Shown piece by piece: positions 1 to 6,855 of a stretch of DNA of 43,536 nt (position 1 is the first letter of the stretch; each line of letters starts with the position of its first letter). The position numbers and the translations under genes are program-made. The notes under the pieces were generated by a model, which worked only from the letters and a program-made list of their open reading frames with translations, made no database searches and was not told the origin of the DNA. Source of the stretch: an uncultured Eubacteriales bacterium (lineage in GTDB: Bacteria > Bacillota > Clostridia > Peptostreptococcales > Anaerovoracaceae); assembly GCA_902773665.1 (NCBI GenBank), contig CACYFF010000016.1, positions 1 to 43,536 of the forward strand. The letters run 5' to 3'.

Positions 1-95
1 ATCCGATGTTTTATGCTCACTATGCGGATACGCCGGATGCAGCGATTGAGATGGTGACATCGCTCATCGATCATAAGTTGGGAAGAACAAATTAG
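1..95 (+). CDS. C-terminal fragment of an unidentified protein (partial)
   Basis: An open frame enters from the left edge (first whole codon at base 3) and stops at TAG 93-95, giving about 30 residues that begin PMFYAHYADTPDAA. Codon use looks like real coding sequence and no other frame stays open here. Too little is present to name a family. The stop is followed at once by the left copy of a 15-bp repeat. Confidence 0.5.
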   Translation, partial: PMFYAHYADTPDAAIEMVTSLIDHKLGRTN

Positions 96-110
96 GATAA
101 AGCATCTGTA
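96..110. repeat. Left copy of a 15-bp direct repeat
   Basis: GATAAAGCATCTGTA is identical to 5133-5147, in the same orientation. Both copies sit right after a stop codon, and the bases before them (GAACAA) also match. The pair brackets the AT-richer accessory segment. A chance 15-mer match somewhere in 43 kb is not rare, so the link to mobility is only a suggestion. Confidence 0.4.
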
Positions 111-181
111 ACAGTCCTGTAATTGATATCTGAAAGTGATTTGGTAGACTAAAGCCAAGGGAATGAAAGGATGTCAGCCGT

Positions 182-325
182 ATGAAAAAGCTCTTATACA
201 ATAATAAGCTTGGCATAGCAATCACTTGTTTTGGCATTTTTTTCTGTGGGTGAATGGGAGAATATTCTTCGTTTGGGGAGATCATTCAACGCCATGCATT
301 GCCGCCATGGTTTTTGCTATTATAG
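182..325 (+). pseudogene. Short interrupted reading frame in the 96-339 gap
   Basis: AAAGGA (166-171) precedes ATG 182, which reads 23 hydrophobic codons (MKKLLYNNKLGIAITCFGIF...) to TGA 251-253. The same frame restarts at ATG 254 and runs to TAG 323. This may be a decayed small membrane protein or chance. Otherwise the stretch 111-339 holds nothing I can support; a 61-codon frame starting at 226 has no ribosome binding site and is not believed. Confidence 0.2.
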
Positions 326-339
326 TATTTGAGAGAACC

Positions 340-368
340 TTGACATACCTCGGTATCCGATGTATTCT
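340..368 (+). promoter_or_regulatory. Promoter of the padR operon
   Basis: TTGACA (340-345), 17-bp spacer, TATTCT (363-368). A perfect -35 and a fair -10 at ideal spacing, about 40 bp before the padR start. The operator palindrome covers the spacer, the -10 box and the start site. Confidence 0.75.
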
Positions 369-399
369 CTGTTTAGGGGATACATTGAATGTCGAGGTA
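346..399. promoter_or_regulatory. Composite palindromic operator, probable PadR autoregulatory site
   Basis: Two nested inverted repeats share one centre (372.5): outer TACCTCG (346-352) with CGAGGTA (393-399), inner ATGTAT (360-365) with ATACAT (380-385). ATGT...ACAT symmetry is typical of PadR-family operators. The inner arms overlap the -10 box. The outer right arm contains the GAGG ribosome binding site of padR, so bound protein, or a hairpin in the mRNA, could also affect translation. The assignment to this PadR protein is inferred from position and symmetry. Confidence 0.65.
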
Positions 400-407
400 T
401 TTAGTTT

Positions 408-743
408 ATGAAATTTGATAAGAGTCTGCTTTCCGGCAGCACACAGCTGTTGGTGCTCAGCGTCATCGCAGAAGGGGACGCCTACGGCTACGAAATCATC
501 CTGAAGCTGGCGGAGAAGTCCGAACACGCCTTTGAAATGAAGGAAGGTACCCTGTATCCGGTGCTGCACAGCCTGGAGAAGGACGGGTATCTGACCGCCT
601 ATGAACAGGAGACCGCCGGCGGCCGCAAGCGCAGGTATTATCATGTGACGGACAGAGGTTTGAAGGAACTTGCCGCGCAGAAAGAGCAGTGGAAGGCCTT
701 TGCCGGCAGCGTGGAGATGGTGCTGGGAGGGTCCGGCGCATGA
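408..743 (+). CDS. PadR family transcriptional regulator
   Basis: 111 residues, the usual size of small PadR-type repressors with a winged helix and short dimerisation helix. The diagnostic N-terminal pattern is present: LVLSVIAEGDAYGYEI, then EGTLYPVLHSLEKDGYL, then a wing rich in Gly-Arg-Lys (AGGRKRRYYHVTDRG). GAGG lies 9-10 bases before the ATG, inside the operator. Its stop overlaps the next start by 4 bases (ATGA), so the two are translationally coupled. PadR proteins are often paired with HAAS-type membrane proteins, which fits the next gene. It probably represses this operon in response to an unknown signal. Confidence 0.92.
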   Translation: MKFDKSLLSGSTQLLVLSVIAEGDAYGYEIILKLAEKSEHAFEMKEGTLYPVLHSLEKDGYLTAYEQETAGGRKRRYYHVTDRGLKELAAQKEQWKAFAGSVEMVLGGSGA

Positions 744-1555
744 GAAGCATCGAAGAATGGATCCTGGCTGCGACAGGTCACATCCGCTTTCCTCCGGATC
801 GTAAAGCCGTGGCGGAGGAGATTCGTGCCTCCTACGAAGACCACCGCGATGCTTTGATCGAGTCGGGAGAGACGAGAGACCGTGCATCTTTTCTTGCGTT
901 GCAGGCGATGGGAGACCCCGCAGAGACCAGCAGTATGCTGCGCTCTGTCTATCATCCTCTGATCACCTTCCTGTGGCGGATCAGTCGGGTCGTGCTCATC
1001 TTTCTATTGATGACAGCTACGATCGCCGTGATCCCCTGGATACGGAATCAAGACTGGTCGCTGATGAAAGATCCGGAGGAAGCGCTCCTGAACACCATGG
1101 CGTTTTACAGGGAAATGGATGAAGATACTTGGATACGCGAAGGTCATTGCAACGAGACCACCTATCTGGGGGACTATTCTTTCACTGTTACCCGTGCGAT
1201 GATCTGTCAGACAGTCGCGGCGGACTTTGGCGGGAACTATTATTACTTCATGGTGCTGGTTTTGAAAGTGGATGGGCCTTTTACACTCGATACTCCGTCG
1301 GATCTCCGGTATTACCTAACGGCAGAAGACGATCAGCTGAACTTCTACGACAGCATGTGGAACAAGATTAATGGTCATACGCCTGAACGGTTCGTCAATC
1401 TGCAGAACATGGGCGCCAGAAGATGGAACAGCCATTACGCCTGCCTGTGGATCGCTAATACGGAACCGGACGTTCGATGGATCGATCTGTCATATGATCA
1501 TTGGGGGAAGAGCTTTGTGCTGCGCGTCAGATTCGACGAGGAGGAAGCATTATGA
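740..1555 (+). CDS. HAAS-like N-terminal domain membrane protein
   Basis: 271 residues. The start at 740 overlaps the padR stop (ATGA); a longer frame upstream lies inside padR. Residues 1-70 resemble the helical HAAS/DUF1700-type domain usually found beside PadR regulators: an amphipathic start, then EEIRASYEDHRDAL and the ALQAMGDPAETSSML signature. One membrane helix follows (about 76-97), then a C-terminal domain of about 170 residues, predicted outside the membrane, with no family I recognise. The HAAS part may relay the PadR signal or bind a partner; that is inferred from known PadR/HAAS pairs. Confidence 0.75.
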   Translation: MRSIEEWILAATGHIRFPPDRKAVAEEIRASYEDHRDALIESGETRDRASFLALQAMGDPAETSSMLRSVYHPLITFLWRISRVVLIFLLMTATIAVIPWIRNQDWSLMKDPEEALLNTMAFYREMDEDTWIREGHCNETTYLGDYSFTVTRAMICQTVAADFGGNYYYFMVLVLKVDGPFTLDTPSDLRYYLTAEDDQLNFYDSMWNKINGHTPERFVNLQNMGARRWNSHYACLWIANTEPDVRWIDLSYDHWGKSFVLRVRFDEEEAL

Positions 1556-2184
1556 AGAGCCGGCCTGCAAACCGAAAGTTCATATTGGCGCGCAATGTGA
1601 TGCTGATTGCTTTGAGCCTGCTGTTTTTATGGTTTCTATTCGATACGCCGGCACTAACCAGTGAACAGGCCTTCCGCCGTGCGATGCGCGAACACTTTCT
1701 GGCCCCGCAGGATCCGCAGGTGTTCTTTGGGGAGGACGGCCGTCTTTCTGCACTGGCCGAAGTGGATGGAATTTATGTGCAAGTCGGTGTTGAAAAGCGC
1801 GGACTTAAATGGCAGCATGTCTTATGGACTGAAACAGAAGCCGTGGACGGTGTCTATATCGTCCCGCTGGTCGCCTATGGCAGTTCGGTCGACAGCCCGG
1901 AAGTCGCGGTCCTGGCGGAAGGCAAACGCGCCGATCTGGCGTTTGTTTATGAAGGAGAGACCCATTCTCTTCGCAATATCGGCAATCAGGACGGCTGGTT
2001 TCTGTTCCAATTCGTGAGGGAAGGCGACCATGGGGGTTCGTATCAGTCTGCTTACGATACTTTTCTGGAAACCAACGGTTTTATGACGCTCGGTACGCCT
2101 GCCGCCATGGATCATGGTAGTTTCATTGTTATCTCTTACGATGTGAACGGCAAGGAACTGCAGAGGGTAGAAAAGGTTTACTAA
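1552..2184 (+). CDS. Single-pass membrane protein of unknown function
   Basis: 210 residues, starting in an ATGA overlap with the previous stop, so it is the third coupled gene of the padR operon. A basic N-terminus (KSRPANRKF) is followed by one membrane helix (about residues 14-29, LIALSLLFLWFLF) and an extracytoplasmic domain rich in beta-type sequence. No catalytic motif is visible. Layout (short cytoplasmic tail, helix, outside domain) matches its neighbours and suggests they form an envelope complex. Confidence 0.7.
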   Translation: MKSRPANRKFILARNVMLIALSLLFLWFLFDTPALTSEQAFRRAMREHFLAPQDPQVFFGEDGRLSALAEVDGIYVQVGVEKRGLKWQHVLWTETEAVDGVYIVPLVAYGSSVDSPEVAVLAEGKRADLAFVYEGETHSLRNIGNQDGWFLFQFVREGDHGGSYQSAYDTFLETNGFMTLGTPAAMDHGSFIVISYDVNGKELQRVEKVY

Positions 2185-2227
2185 AAGGATTCGACCCGAT
2201 AAACTGAAAGACAAGGAAAGATGACCT

Positions 2228-3094
2228 ATGAGCTTCGGCATGCAAGACAAATACAAACAGCGCAACGGTCGTTTCCAGCTGGAACGTCAGGTCGCTGAAG
2301 ATGAACGGACCGCGCAGGATATAGCTGACCATGCCATGGACGTAGAACCGCCGAAGAACGGATTCGACGCCTTTATGCGCCGATATGGTTGGGGAATTCT
2401 TGTTGCGTTGGTCGTGCTTGCGATCTTGGGAAAGGTTTTCTGGGGCATCTATCAGAACGCACAGACGCCGAAGATGCTCAACATCGCAGGCGAGATCTTT
2501 GTGTACGACAAGAAGGTGAAAGATCCCGTGGAAGCGCAACTGGAAGGAACGGTCAGATCAGCGTTAGACCGCGACCTGTATCCATCAGAGGACGAACAGA
2601 CTAACGTGGCGGAATGGGTGGGCCAGCCCTATGCGGTGATAGACGATACCGTGTATGTCTACGACGGCAAGGATTGGTATGCCTGCCATGCTGCACAGCA
2701 GAACGTCGGGGGTTTTCTCGGCGAATTTTTTACGCCTAACCGGTTCCACCGGTATGATCGTTTTCTGGAAGAGACCGGAGATCTTCCGGAATCTGTAGAG
2801 GCGATCGACCATTACCATGCGCGGGTCATGCCGTATTTGACAGAGAAGGCGCTGTTCAAGATGGAAATGGAACGTCAGCTCTCGCGGTTCGACGAATACT
2901 GCATGGTCACGTTCCAGAGCGTCCACTATCCGGTGCAGATCGAAGTGACCCAGGCCAGCCTGCAGGAAAATGCGTACAATGTCACGGTGACGATGGAGAA
3001 TAAGGCACGGACTGTACAGCAGGTTTTTACCGGCTCGTACATCGAGGACGAGGAAGGGAAGATCGAGTCGTTTACGGTGGTATTCCCGGATTAG
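2228..3094 (+). CDS. Membrane-anchored protein of unknown function
   Basis: 288 residues with AAGGAAAG 7 bases before ATG 2228. About 56 charged cytoplasmic residues lead to one strong membrane helix (about 57-78, ILVALVVLAILGKVFWGI), then an outside domain of about 210 residues that is acidic and Tyr/Phe-rich. No family recognised. It follows the padR operon by 43 bases in the same direction, so it may be co-transcribed. Two related-looking small membrane proteins flank it. Confidence 0.7.
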   Translation: MSFGMQDKYKQRNGRFQLERQVAEDERTAQDIADHAMDVEPPKNGFDAFMRRYGWGILVALVVLAILGKVFWGIYQNAQTPKMLNIAGEIFVYDKKVKDPVEAQLEGTVRSALDRDLYPSEDEQTNVAEWVGQPYAVIDDTVYVYDGKDWYACHAAQQNVGGFLGEFFTPNRFHRYDRFLEETGDLPESVEAIDHYHARVMPYLTEKALFKMEMERQLSRFDEYCMVTFQSVHYPVQIEVTQASLQENAYNVTVTMENKARTVQQVFTGSYIEDEEGKIESFTVVFPD

Positions 3095-3097
3095 CGT

Positions 3098-3340
3098 ATG
3101 AAGCAGGTTTTGTTATGGATAATTGCACACAGTCGTACTTTCCTGATCATCTATGGGGTTGCTTTTTGTGTCATCCTTGCGATCATATTCGAAAACATGG
3201 TTTCCCCCGGCTATACGCAAGATGATGCGTACCGGTGGATGTATAAAGGGAATATCGCTCTGGTCGTTCTGCTCGTTGCGATAGCGCTTATGGTATTGCT
3301 GCGGTATCTGTATTTCGAGGGGATCCTGCAGTTGGGGTAA
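3098..3340 (+). CDS. Small two-helix membrane protein
   Basis: 80 residues, starting 3 bases after the previous stop, with only a weak ribosome binding site, which suggests coupling to the gene before. Two hydrophobic helices (about 12-31 and 52-70) flank a short polar loop containing SPGYTQDDAYRWMYKGN. No family recognised. Too small for an enzyme; probably a membrane partner of the preceding protein. Confidence 0.6.
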   Translation: MKQVLLWIIAHSRTFLIIYGVAFCVILAIIFENMVSPGYTQDDAYRWMYKGNIALVVLLVAIALMVLLRYLYFEGILQLG

Positions 3341-3343
3341 ATA

Positions 3344-3808
3344 ATGACAATACTTATGCGATTCGTTCCATCCAATTCCATGAAGATAGAATTGCTCCCT
3401 GAACAGGAAACATATCTTTCGACTAAAGATACGATCTGTCAGGTTATAAGAGAAAACCCTGATAGTGTTTTTGCATTTGATATTTTACAGGATGAGATTC
3501 TGATGGGCTTTGCGTTGCTTCATCGTTTTGAACCGGGTTCTTTCTTTCTTTGGGATTATGCCATTGATTGGAAGTTTCAGAATCAGGGCCTGGGGACTGA
3601 AGCATTGAAGCAATTGATCAAGTTTATGCATGAGCAGTACGGACTATCTGTTATGACGACTACATATATTTGGGGAAATACCCATGCCAAAACAATGTAT
3701 GAAAAGGTTGGGTTCGTTCAAACAGATGTGGTCGATGAGCCAGAATGCCATGAAGTGAACATGATATTCAGATATCCATCATCTACGGGAATAGTGGAGA
3801 GAGTGTAG
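3344..3808 (+). CDS. GNAT family N-acetyltransferase
   Basis: 154 residues, close to the minimal size of the GNAT fold. The acetyl-CoA pyrophosphate-binding motif is visible as FQNQGLGTEAL (Q/R-x-x-G-x-G/A form), followed by an amphipathic helix and the late NTHAKTMYEKVGFVQ block typical of the family. The substrate cannot be read from the sequence. GGGG lies 5 bases before ATG 3344; in-frame ATGs at 3356 and 3380 are alternatives. Third-position AT is higher than in the later genes, in keeping with an accessory origin. Confidence 0.85.
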   Translation: MTILMRFVPSNSMKIELLPEQETYLSTKDTICQVIRENPDSVFAFDILQDEILMGFALLHRFEPGSFFLWDYAIDWKFQNQGLGTEALKQLIKFMHEQYGLSVMTTTYIWGNTHAKTMYEKVGFVQTDVVDEPECHEVNMIFRYPSSTGIVERV

Positions 3809-3849
3809 CAAATGGAACCGTTAGATTTCGTGTTGAGGTCTCAGACCTT

Positions 3850-3866
3850 CGCAACAAATTGTTGCG
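3850..3866. promoter_or_regulatory. 17-bp perfect palindrome, candidate operator of the XRE regulator
   Basis: CGCAACAA, one central A, TTGTTGCG: 8-bp arms, perfect. It overlaps the -35 region (TTGCGT 3863-3868) of a likely promoter with -10 TATTAT (3886-3891) at 17-bp spacing. The next gene encodes a helix-turn-helix protein, so autoregulation is the simple reading. Confidence 0.55.
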
Positions 3867-3891
3867 TGAGGATTTCAGCGGTTCATATTAT
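3863..3891 (+). promoter_or_regulatory. Probable promoter of the XRE/membrane regulator
   Basis: TTGCGT (3863-3868), 17 bp, TATTAT (3886-3891), 28 bases before the ATG. The -35 overlaps the right arm of the palindrome at 3850-3866. Confidence 0.45.
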
Positions 3892-3918
3892 ACTGGAACC
3901 TGTGAAAGGAACCGGACT

Positions 3919-4602
3919 ATGAATGCAGTGGCGAAAAATCTGAAATCGATACGGACGCAGAAGGGCTATACGCAAGACGATCTTGCGGAGGCGCTTCATG
4001 TGACCCGCCAGACCGTCAGCAGCTGGGAGACCGGACGTAGCGAACCCGATATCGGGATGCTCATCACATTGGCGGAGTTCCTGCAGACGGATGTGACCGC
4101 GTTGATCTACGGCCCTGCAAAGACGCCTTATCAGACCATGCAGAAGAAATACAAGATCTGGTGTCTGATTCTGGGCTTGTTTGTGCTCGCCGGTCTTGCG
4201 GCTTATATCTGGCTGCAGCCCTGGCTACGGGATTATCGAAGCCGAACCTATGATATGCGTCCCGGCATTTTGTATCAGACTCTTCTAGTCCCGATCTGTA
4301 CTGCTGCCGCAGGCGCGTTGTTTCCCTGCATCCTTTCCCTGTGGACCAATACAGCGATTCGGAATCCTTGGCGCTATCTTCTGTTGGTGCTTGGCGTTCT
4401 GGCTCTTGTGCCTATTCTGGGCACGGCTTTGCAATTTGCAATATGGGAGCAACCTCCGGGGTTTAAGGGTGTGTCTCAAATGACTCTATGGTTTCCGTTT
4501 GTTTCCCGGAACATGATCAGTTTGGGTATTTGGGCGAATGGCATGCCTTTTCTCAGCGGGATCTGCCTTTTTCTTGGGTTAAACCGGCAGATCGATCATT
4601 AA
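3919..4602 (+). CDS. XRE-type helix-turn-helix regulator with C-terminal membrane domain
   Basis: 227 residues from ATG 3919 (GAAAGGA is 8 bases upstream; a longer frame from 3859 lies across the palindromic operator and is not used). Residues 7-62 form a Cro/C1-type HTH: QKGYTQDDLAEALHVTRQTV, then SSWETGRSEPDI. The remainder has about four membrane helices (near 76-98, 115-140, 150-172, 190-215). This HTH-plus-membrane layout is common in Bacillota and suggests a membrane-tethered one-component sensor. Target and signal are unknown; no transporter lies beside it. Confidence 0.85.
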   Translation: MNAVAKNLKSIRTQKGYTQDDLAEALHVTRQTVSSWETGRSEPDIGMLITLAEFLQTDVTALIYGPAKTPYQTMQKKYKIWCLILGLFVLAGLAAYIWLQPWLRDYRSRTYDMRPGILYQTLLVPICTAAAGALFPCILSLWTNTAIRNPWRYLLLVLGVLALVPILGTALQFAIWEQPPGFKGVSQMTLWFPFVSRNMISLGIWANGMPFLSGICLFLGLNRQIDH

Positions 4603-4700
4603 AATGAACTTTCTGTTTTCCTAAAATTACGGTATGGCAGGCCGAGCATAAACCCAAAGTTTTATAGGCGAAAAGTATGAGTATAAAGGGGTACTTTTGG

Positions 4701-5132
4701 ATGAAACAAAAGATAGTTCTGCTCGTGGTCATCGCAATATTGCTGGCTGCCGGTTACGTTGCATGGGATCGATCTTTCCGGGAAGAAATTACACAACAGG
4801 ATATTGAACTTGCAGAAAAGCATCTGCAGTCATTTAACTACGGAACAAAAAATCTGCAGGTTTTTAACGTATATGATAAATACGACCACGCAAAGTTTAT
4901 TTATGCCCAAAGTGACGCAGGGTTTGCGCTTTTCTATAAGAATACCGGCAATTTCATCAGTGCAGGACAGGGCGGTCGATATCAGGGTTACTTATCAGAG
5001 GAGTACAAATTATATCTTTTCCCGCCTTTCGGGTATTTTGTCGGACCCGCAGACATGAGCTATAAAGAAGCGAAAGAGAAGGGGCTGCTTTATGATATTC
5101 ATACTGGGGAACAGGTATTGTTGGAACAATGA
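4701..5132 (+). CDS. Membrane-anchored or secreted protein of unknown function
   Basis: 143 residues from ATG 4701, preceded by AAAGGGG at 9-base spacing; an in-frame ATG at 4677 would add 8 residues but has a poorer ribosome binding site. An N-terminal hydrophobic helix (about 5-20, VLLVVIAILLAAGYVAW) acts as signal anchor. The mature part is aromatic-rich (FNVYDKYDHAKFIYAQ), and no lipobox or catalytic motif is seen. No family recognised. It is followed directly by the right copy of the 15-bp repeat. Confidence 0.65.
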   Translation: MKQKIVLLVVIAILLAAGYVAWDRSFREEITQQDIELAEKHLQSFNYGTKNLQVFNVYDKYDHAKFIYAQSDAGFALFYKNTGNFISAGQGGRYQGYLSEEYKLYLFPPFGYFVGPADMSYKEAKEKGLLYDIHTGEQVLLEQ

Positions 5133-5147
5133 GATAAAGCATCTGTA
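5133..5147. repeat. Right copy of the 15-bp direct repeat
   Basis: GATAAAGCATCTGTA, identical to 96-110, directly after a TGA stop. Together with the left copy it bounds the accessory segment. Confidence 0.4.
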
Positions 5148-5245
5148 TCCGGAAAACAACGAAAAAGCGGTCGAAGCGTTTTAGCAACTTCAACAAATGA
5201 ATTAGAGGATATTGATAAGGAACCAAAGGAGGTTTTTCCTGGTTG

Positions 5246-5254
5246 TGGTATAAT
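5246..5254 (+). promoter_or_regulatory. Extended -10 promoter of a candidate small RNA
   Basis: TGGTATAAT: a perfect TATAAT (5249-5254) with the TG of an extended -10. No good -35 lies 17 bp upstream. The predicted start is near 5261, just before a series of hairpins and an intrinsic terminator. Confidence 0.55.
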
Positions 5255-5260
5255 ATTCTA

Positions 5261-5452
5261 TGGCAACATCATGGCAACGATAAATCGGATAGCCCCTATC
5301 CGATGGAGAACATAGAGAGCCAAAATAGTACGTAACATATTTCCTAAACAGAAATGTTTAAGTCCCGCTTTCAAAGAGCGAGTGGGAATAAGACACTTTT
5401 ATCCGGAATCGCTTTTAACAGCAGGCATTCTCCGGAGTGCCTGCTGTTTTGT
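5261..5452 (+). ncRNA. Candidate structured small RNA of about 190 nt, class unknown
   Basis: The 400-base gap between the accessory region and tetR has no credible reading frame but has a full transcription unit. After the extended -10 come a 9-bp stem with 3-nt loop (5284-5292 / 5296-5304), a 6-bp stem closed by a GAAA tetraloop (5345-5350 / 5355-5360), a CGCT/AGCG stem (around 5366-5380) and an 11-bp intrinsic terminator. The terminator loop contains TCCGGA (5431-5436), which is self-complementary and also matches TCCGGA at 5402-5407, so a pseudoknot or kissing contact is possible. I do not recognise 6S, tmRNA, SRP or a known riboswitch. It could instead be a long attenuated leader of tetR, but tetR has its own promoter after the terminator. 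Confidence 0.5.
5417..5450 (+). terminator. Intrinsic terminator of the candidate RNA
   Basis: AACAGCAGGCA (5417-5427) pairs with TGCCTGCTGTT (5438-5448), an 11-bp perfect stem with 10-nt loop, followed by a short T-run. Confidence 0.85.
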
Positions 5453-5453
5453 A

Positions 5454-5482
5454 TTGACAACACCAAGAGAAATTTGTATTAT
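5454..5482 (+). promoter_or_regulatory. Promoter of the tetR operon
   Basis: TTGACA (5454-5459), 17 bp, TATTAT (5477-5482); an overlapping TATAAT lies at 5480-5485. A strong promoter placed just after the upstream terminator, with the TetR-type operator at its start site. Confidence 0.8.
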
Positions 5483-5508
5483 AATTAGCGTTATATAACG
5501 ATGATTAT
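5481..5508. promoter_or_regulatory. Palindromic operator, probable TetR autoregulatory site
   Basis: A perfect 12-bp palindrome CGTTATATAACG (5489-5500) is extended by matching ATAAT (5481-5485) and ATTAT (5504-5508) arms around the same centre, 5494.5. It covers the end of the -10 and the transcription start, where a repressor would block the promoter. Confidence 0.65.
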
Positions 5509-5534
5509 GCATATAGTATAGGAGAAATACCCGC

Positions 5535-6113
5535 ATGCCGCCCAAAACAAGAATTACGAAAGACATGGTCATAACTGCGGCTGTTGAGATCGCAAGAAAA
5601 AGCGGATATGAGAACATCAATGCCAGGACGGTCTCCGGGCAGCTTCACTGTTCCACGCAGCCGGTCATGTATCATTTTTCAACGATCGATGCCCTGAAAC
5701 GGGCTGCTTACGCACAGGTCGACCATCTGCATTCAGAGTATATGATGACGATCCCGCGGGAACAGGATCCGATCCTAGGGATCGGTCTGAATTTTATCCG
5801 TTTCGCTGTAGAGGAACCGCAGTTGTTCCGCTTTCTGTTTCAGTCCGGATATGCGAAGGAGAGCAGCCTGCTGGAGATGATCGATTCCGAAGAGCTGATC
5901 CCGATCCTTGCCGCCATGCAGGAGGGCACCGGATTGAGCATGGAAAAAACCAAGCAGGTATTTCTGACTGTGGCTTTGTTTGCACATGGCTATGCCAGCA
6001 TCATTGCAAACAATGGTCTGGAATATGATGAAAAACTGATCGCAGCGCACTTGGAACAGGCCTGGAACGGCGCTCTGCTCGCTGCTGCGCAGGAGGAGAA
6101 GGAACATGAATAA
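5535..6113 (+). CDS. TetR/AcrR family transcriptional regulator
   Basis: 192 residues, standard TetR length. The N-terminal HTH is clear: ITKDMVITAAVEIARKSGYE, then NARTVSGQLHCSTQPVMYHF and the following helix starting with ALKRAAY. The C-terminal ligand domain (about 60-190) is helical and includes NFIRFAVEEPQLFRFLF, often seen in TetR proteins of this group. AGGAG is 10 bases upstream of ATG 5535. It overlaps the CPBP gene by 8 bases, so regulator and target are probably one operon under the palindrome at 5481-5508. Confidence 0.93.
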   Translation: MPPKTRITKDMVITAAVEIARKSGYENINARTVSGQLHCSTQPVMYHFSTIDALKRAAYAQVDHLHSEYMMTIPREQDPILGIGLNFIRFAVEEPQLFRFLFQSGYAKESSLLEMIDSEELIPILAAMQEGTGLSMEKTKQVFLTVALFAHGYASIIANNGLEYDEKLIAAHLEQAWNGALLAAAQEEKEHE

Positions 6114-6855
6114 TCTGTATAAAAAAAATGAACTCACCTTTGCGATCCTGTGGATCGTGATCTATGCGGTGGGCATGGGGACGCTGCAAAACAGTTTCGG
6201 CCTCGATTCGCTGTGGCACATGCTGGGCCTGGTCGTGATATCCGCAGCGATCTTCCTGTTTGTGAAGAAGAATGGGCTCATGGAAAAGTACGGCCTGGCC
6301 GGCTGGGCGAAGAACAGCAGAGCCATGCTGTGGTTCATCCCTTTGTGGATCTTCTCCTGCCTAAATCTCTTCAGCGGATTTCAGCCGGATTATTCCGTGC
6401 CGGGACTGATCTATGCCGCCGTATCCATGGCTTTGGTCGGGTTTGCGGAAGAGCTGATCTTCCGGGGCTTCCTGTTCAAGGCGATGCTGAAGGACGGCAA
6501 CGTGAAAGCAGCCATCATCGTTTCCTCCGTTACCTTCGGGCTCGGGCATATTTTGAATCTTTTTACCGGACATGAACTGATCGCCACCCTCATCCAGGTG
6601 GTTTTCGCGGTTGCCATGGGCTTTGTCTTTACGCTCGTTTTTTACAAGAGCGGGAGCCTTCTGCCCGGCATCCTGGCGCACAGCTTCATCGACGTAACCT
6701 CTGTCCTCGCATCCGACGATGGCTCTCAGCTTGTGAATTTGATCGTACATATCGTGGTCATCGTGGTATCCGTGATATACTGTACTTATCTGGCAAAGCA
6801 TGTGGAGACGCCGGCGATCAACCGGGTAGATGCGAAACAGGAGGTCCTTTCATGA
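6106..6855 (+). CDS. CPBP family intramembrane glutamic endopeptidase
   Basis: 249 residues with about seven or eight membrane helices. All CPBP/Abi motifs are present: AEELIFRG with Glu115, Glu116 and Arg120 (EExxxR), FGLGH with His148 (FxxxH), and AHSFID with His192 and Asp196 in the third motif. This family contains Rce1-type prenyl-protein proteases and bacteriocin self-immunity proteins. Its start overlaps the tetR stop by 8 bases. The substrate is not evident; the small anchored protein encoded next is a conceivable partner. Confidence 0.9.
   Translation: MNNLYKKNELTFAILWIVIYAVGMGTLQNSFGLDSLWHMLGLVVISAAIFLFVKKNGLMEKYGLAGWAKNSRAMLWFIPLWIFSCLNLFSGFQPDYSVPGLIYAAVSMALVGFAEELIFRGFLFKAMLKDGNVKAAIIVSSVTFGLGHILNLFTGHELIATLIQVVFAVAMGFVFTLVFYKSGSLLPGILAHSFIDVTSVLASDDGSQLVNLIVHIVVIVVSVIYCTYLAKHVETPAINRVDAKQEVLS

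Noticed and set aside
182-325. TGA recoded as a sense codon in a 47-codon frame
   Set aside because: TGA is a normal stop in the other genes here, and the joined peptide shows no family; decay or chance is simpler.
226-411. 61-codon plus-strand frame before padR
   Set aside because: No ribosome binding site, atypical codons, and it overlaps the promoter and operator of padR.
5260-5283. Start of a phage-integrase-like protein (MATSWQR) near the accessory boundary
   Set aside because: Stops after 7 codons, no properly spaced binding site; the stretch is better explained as structured RNA.
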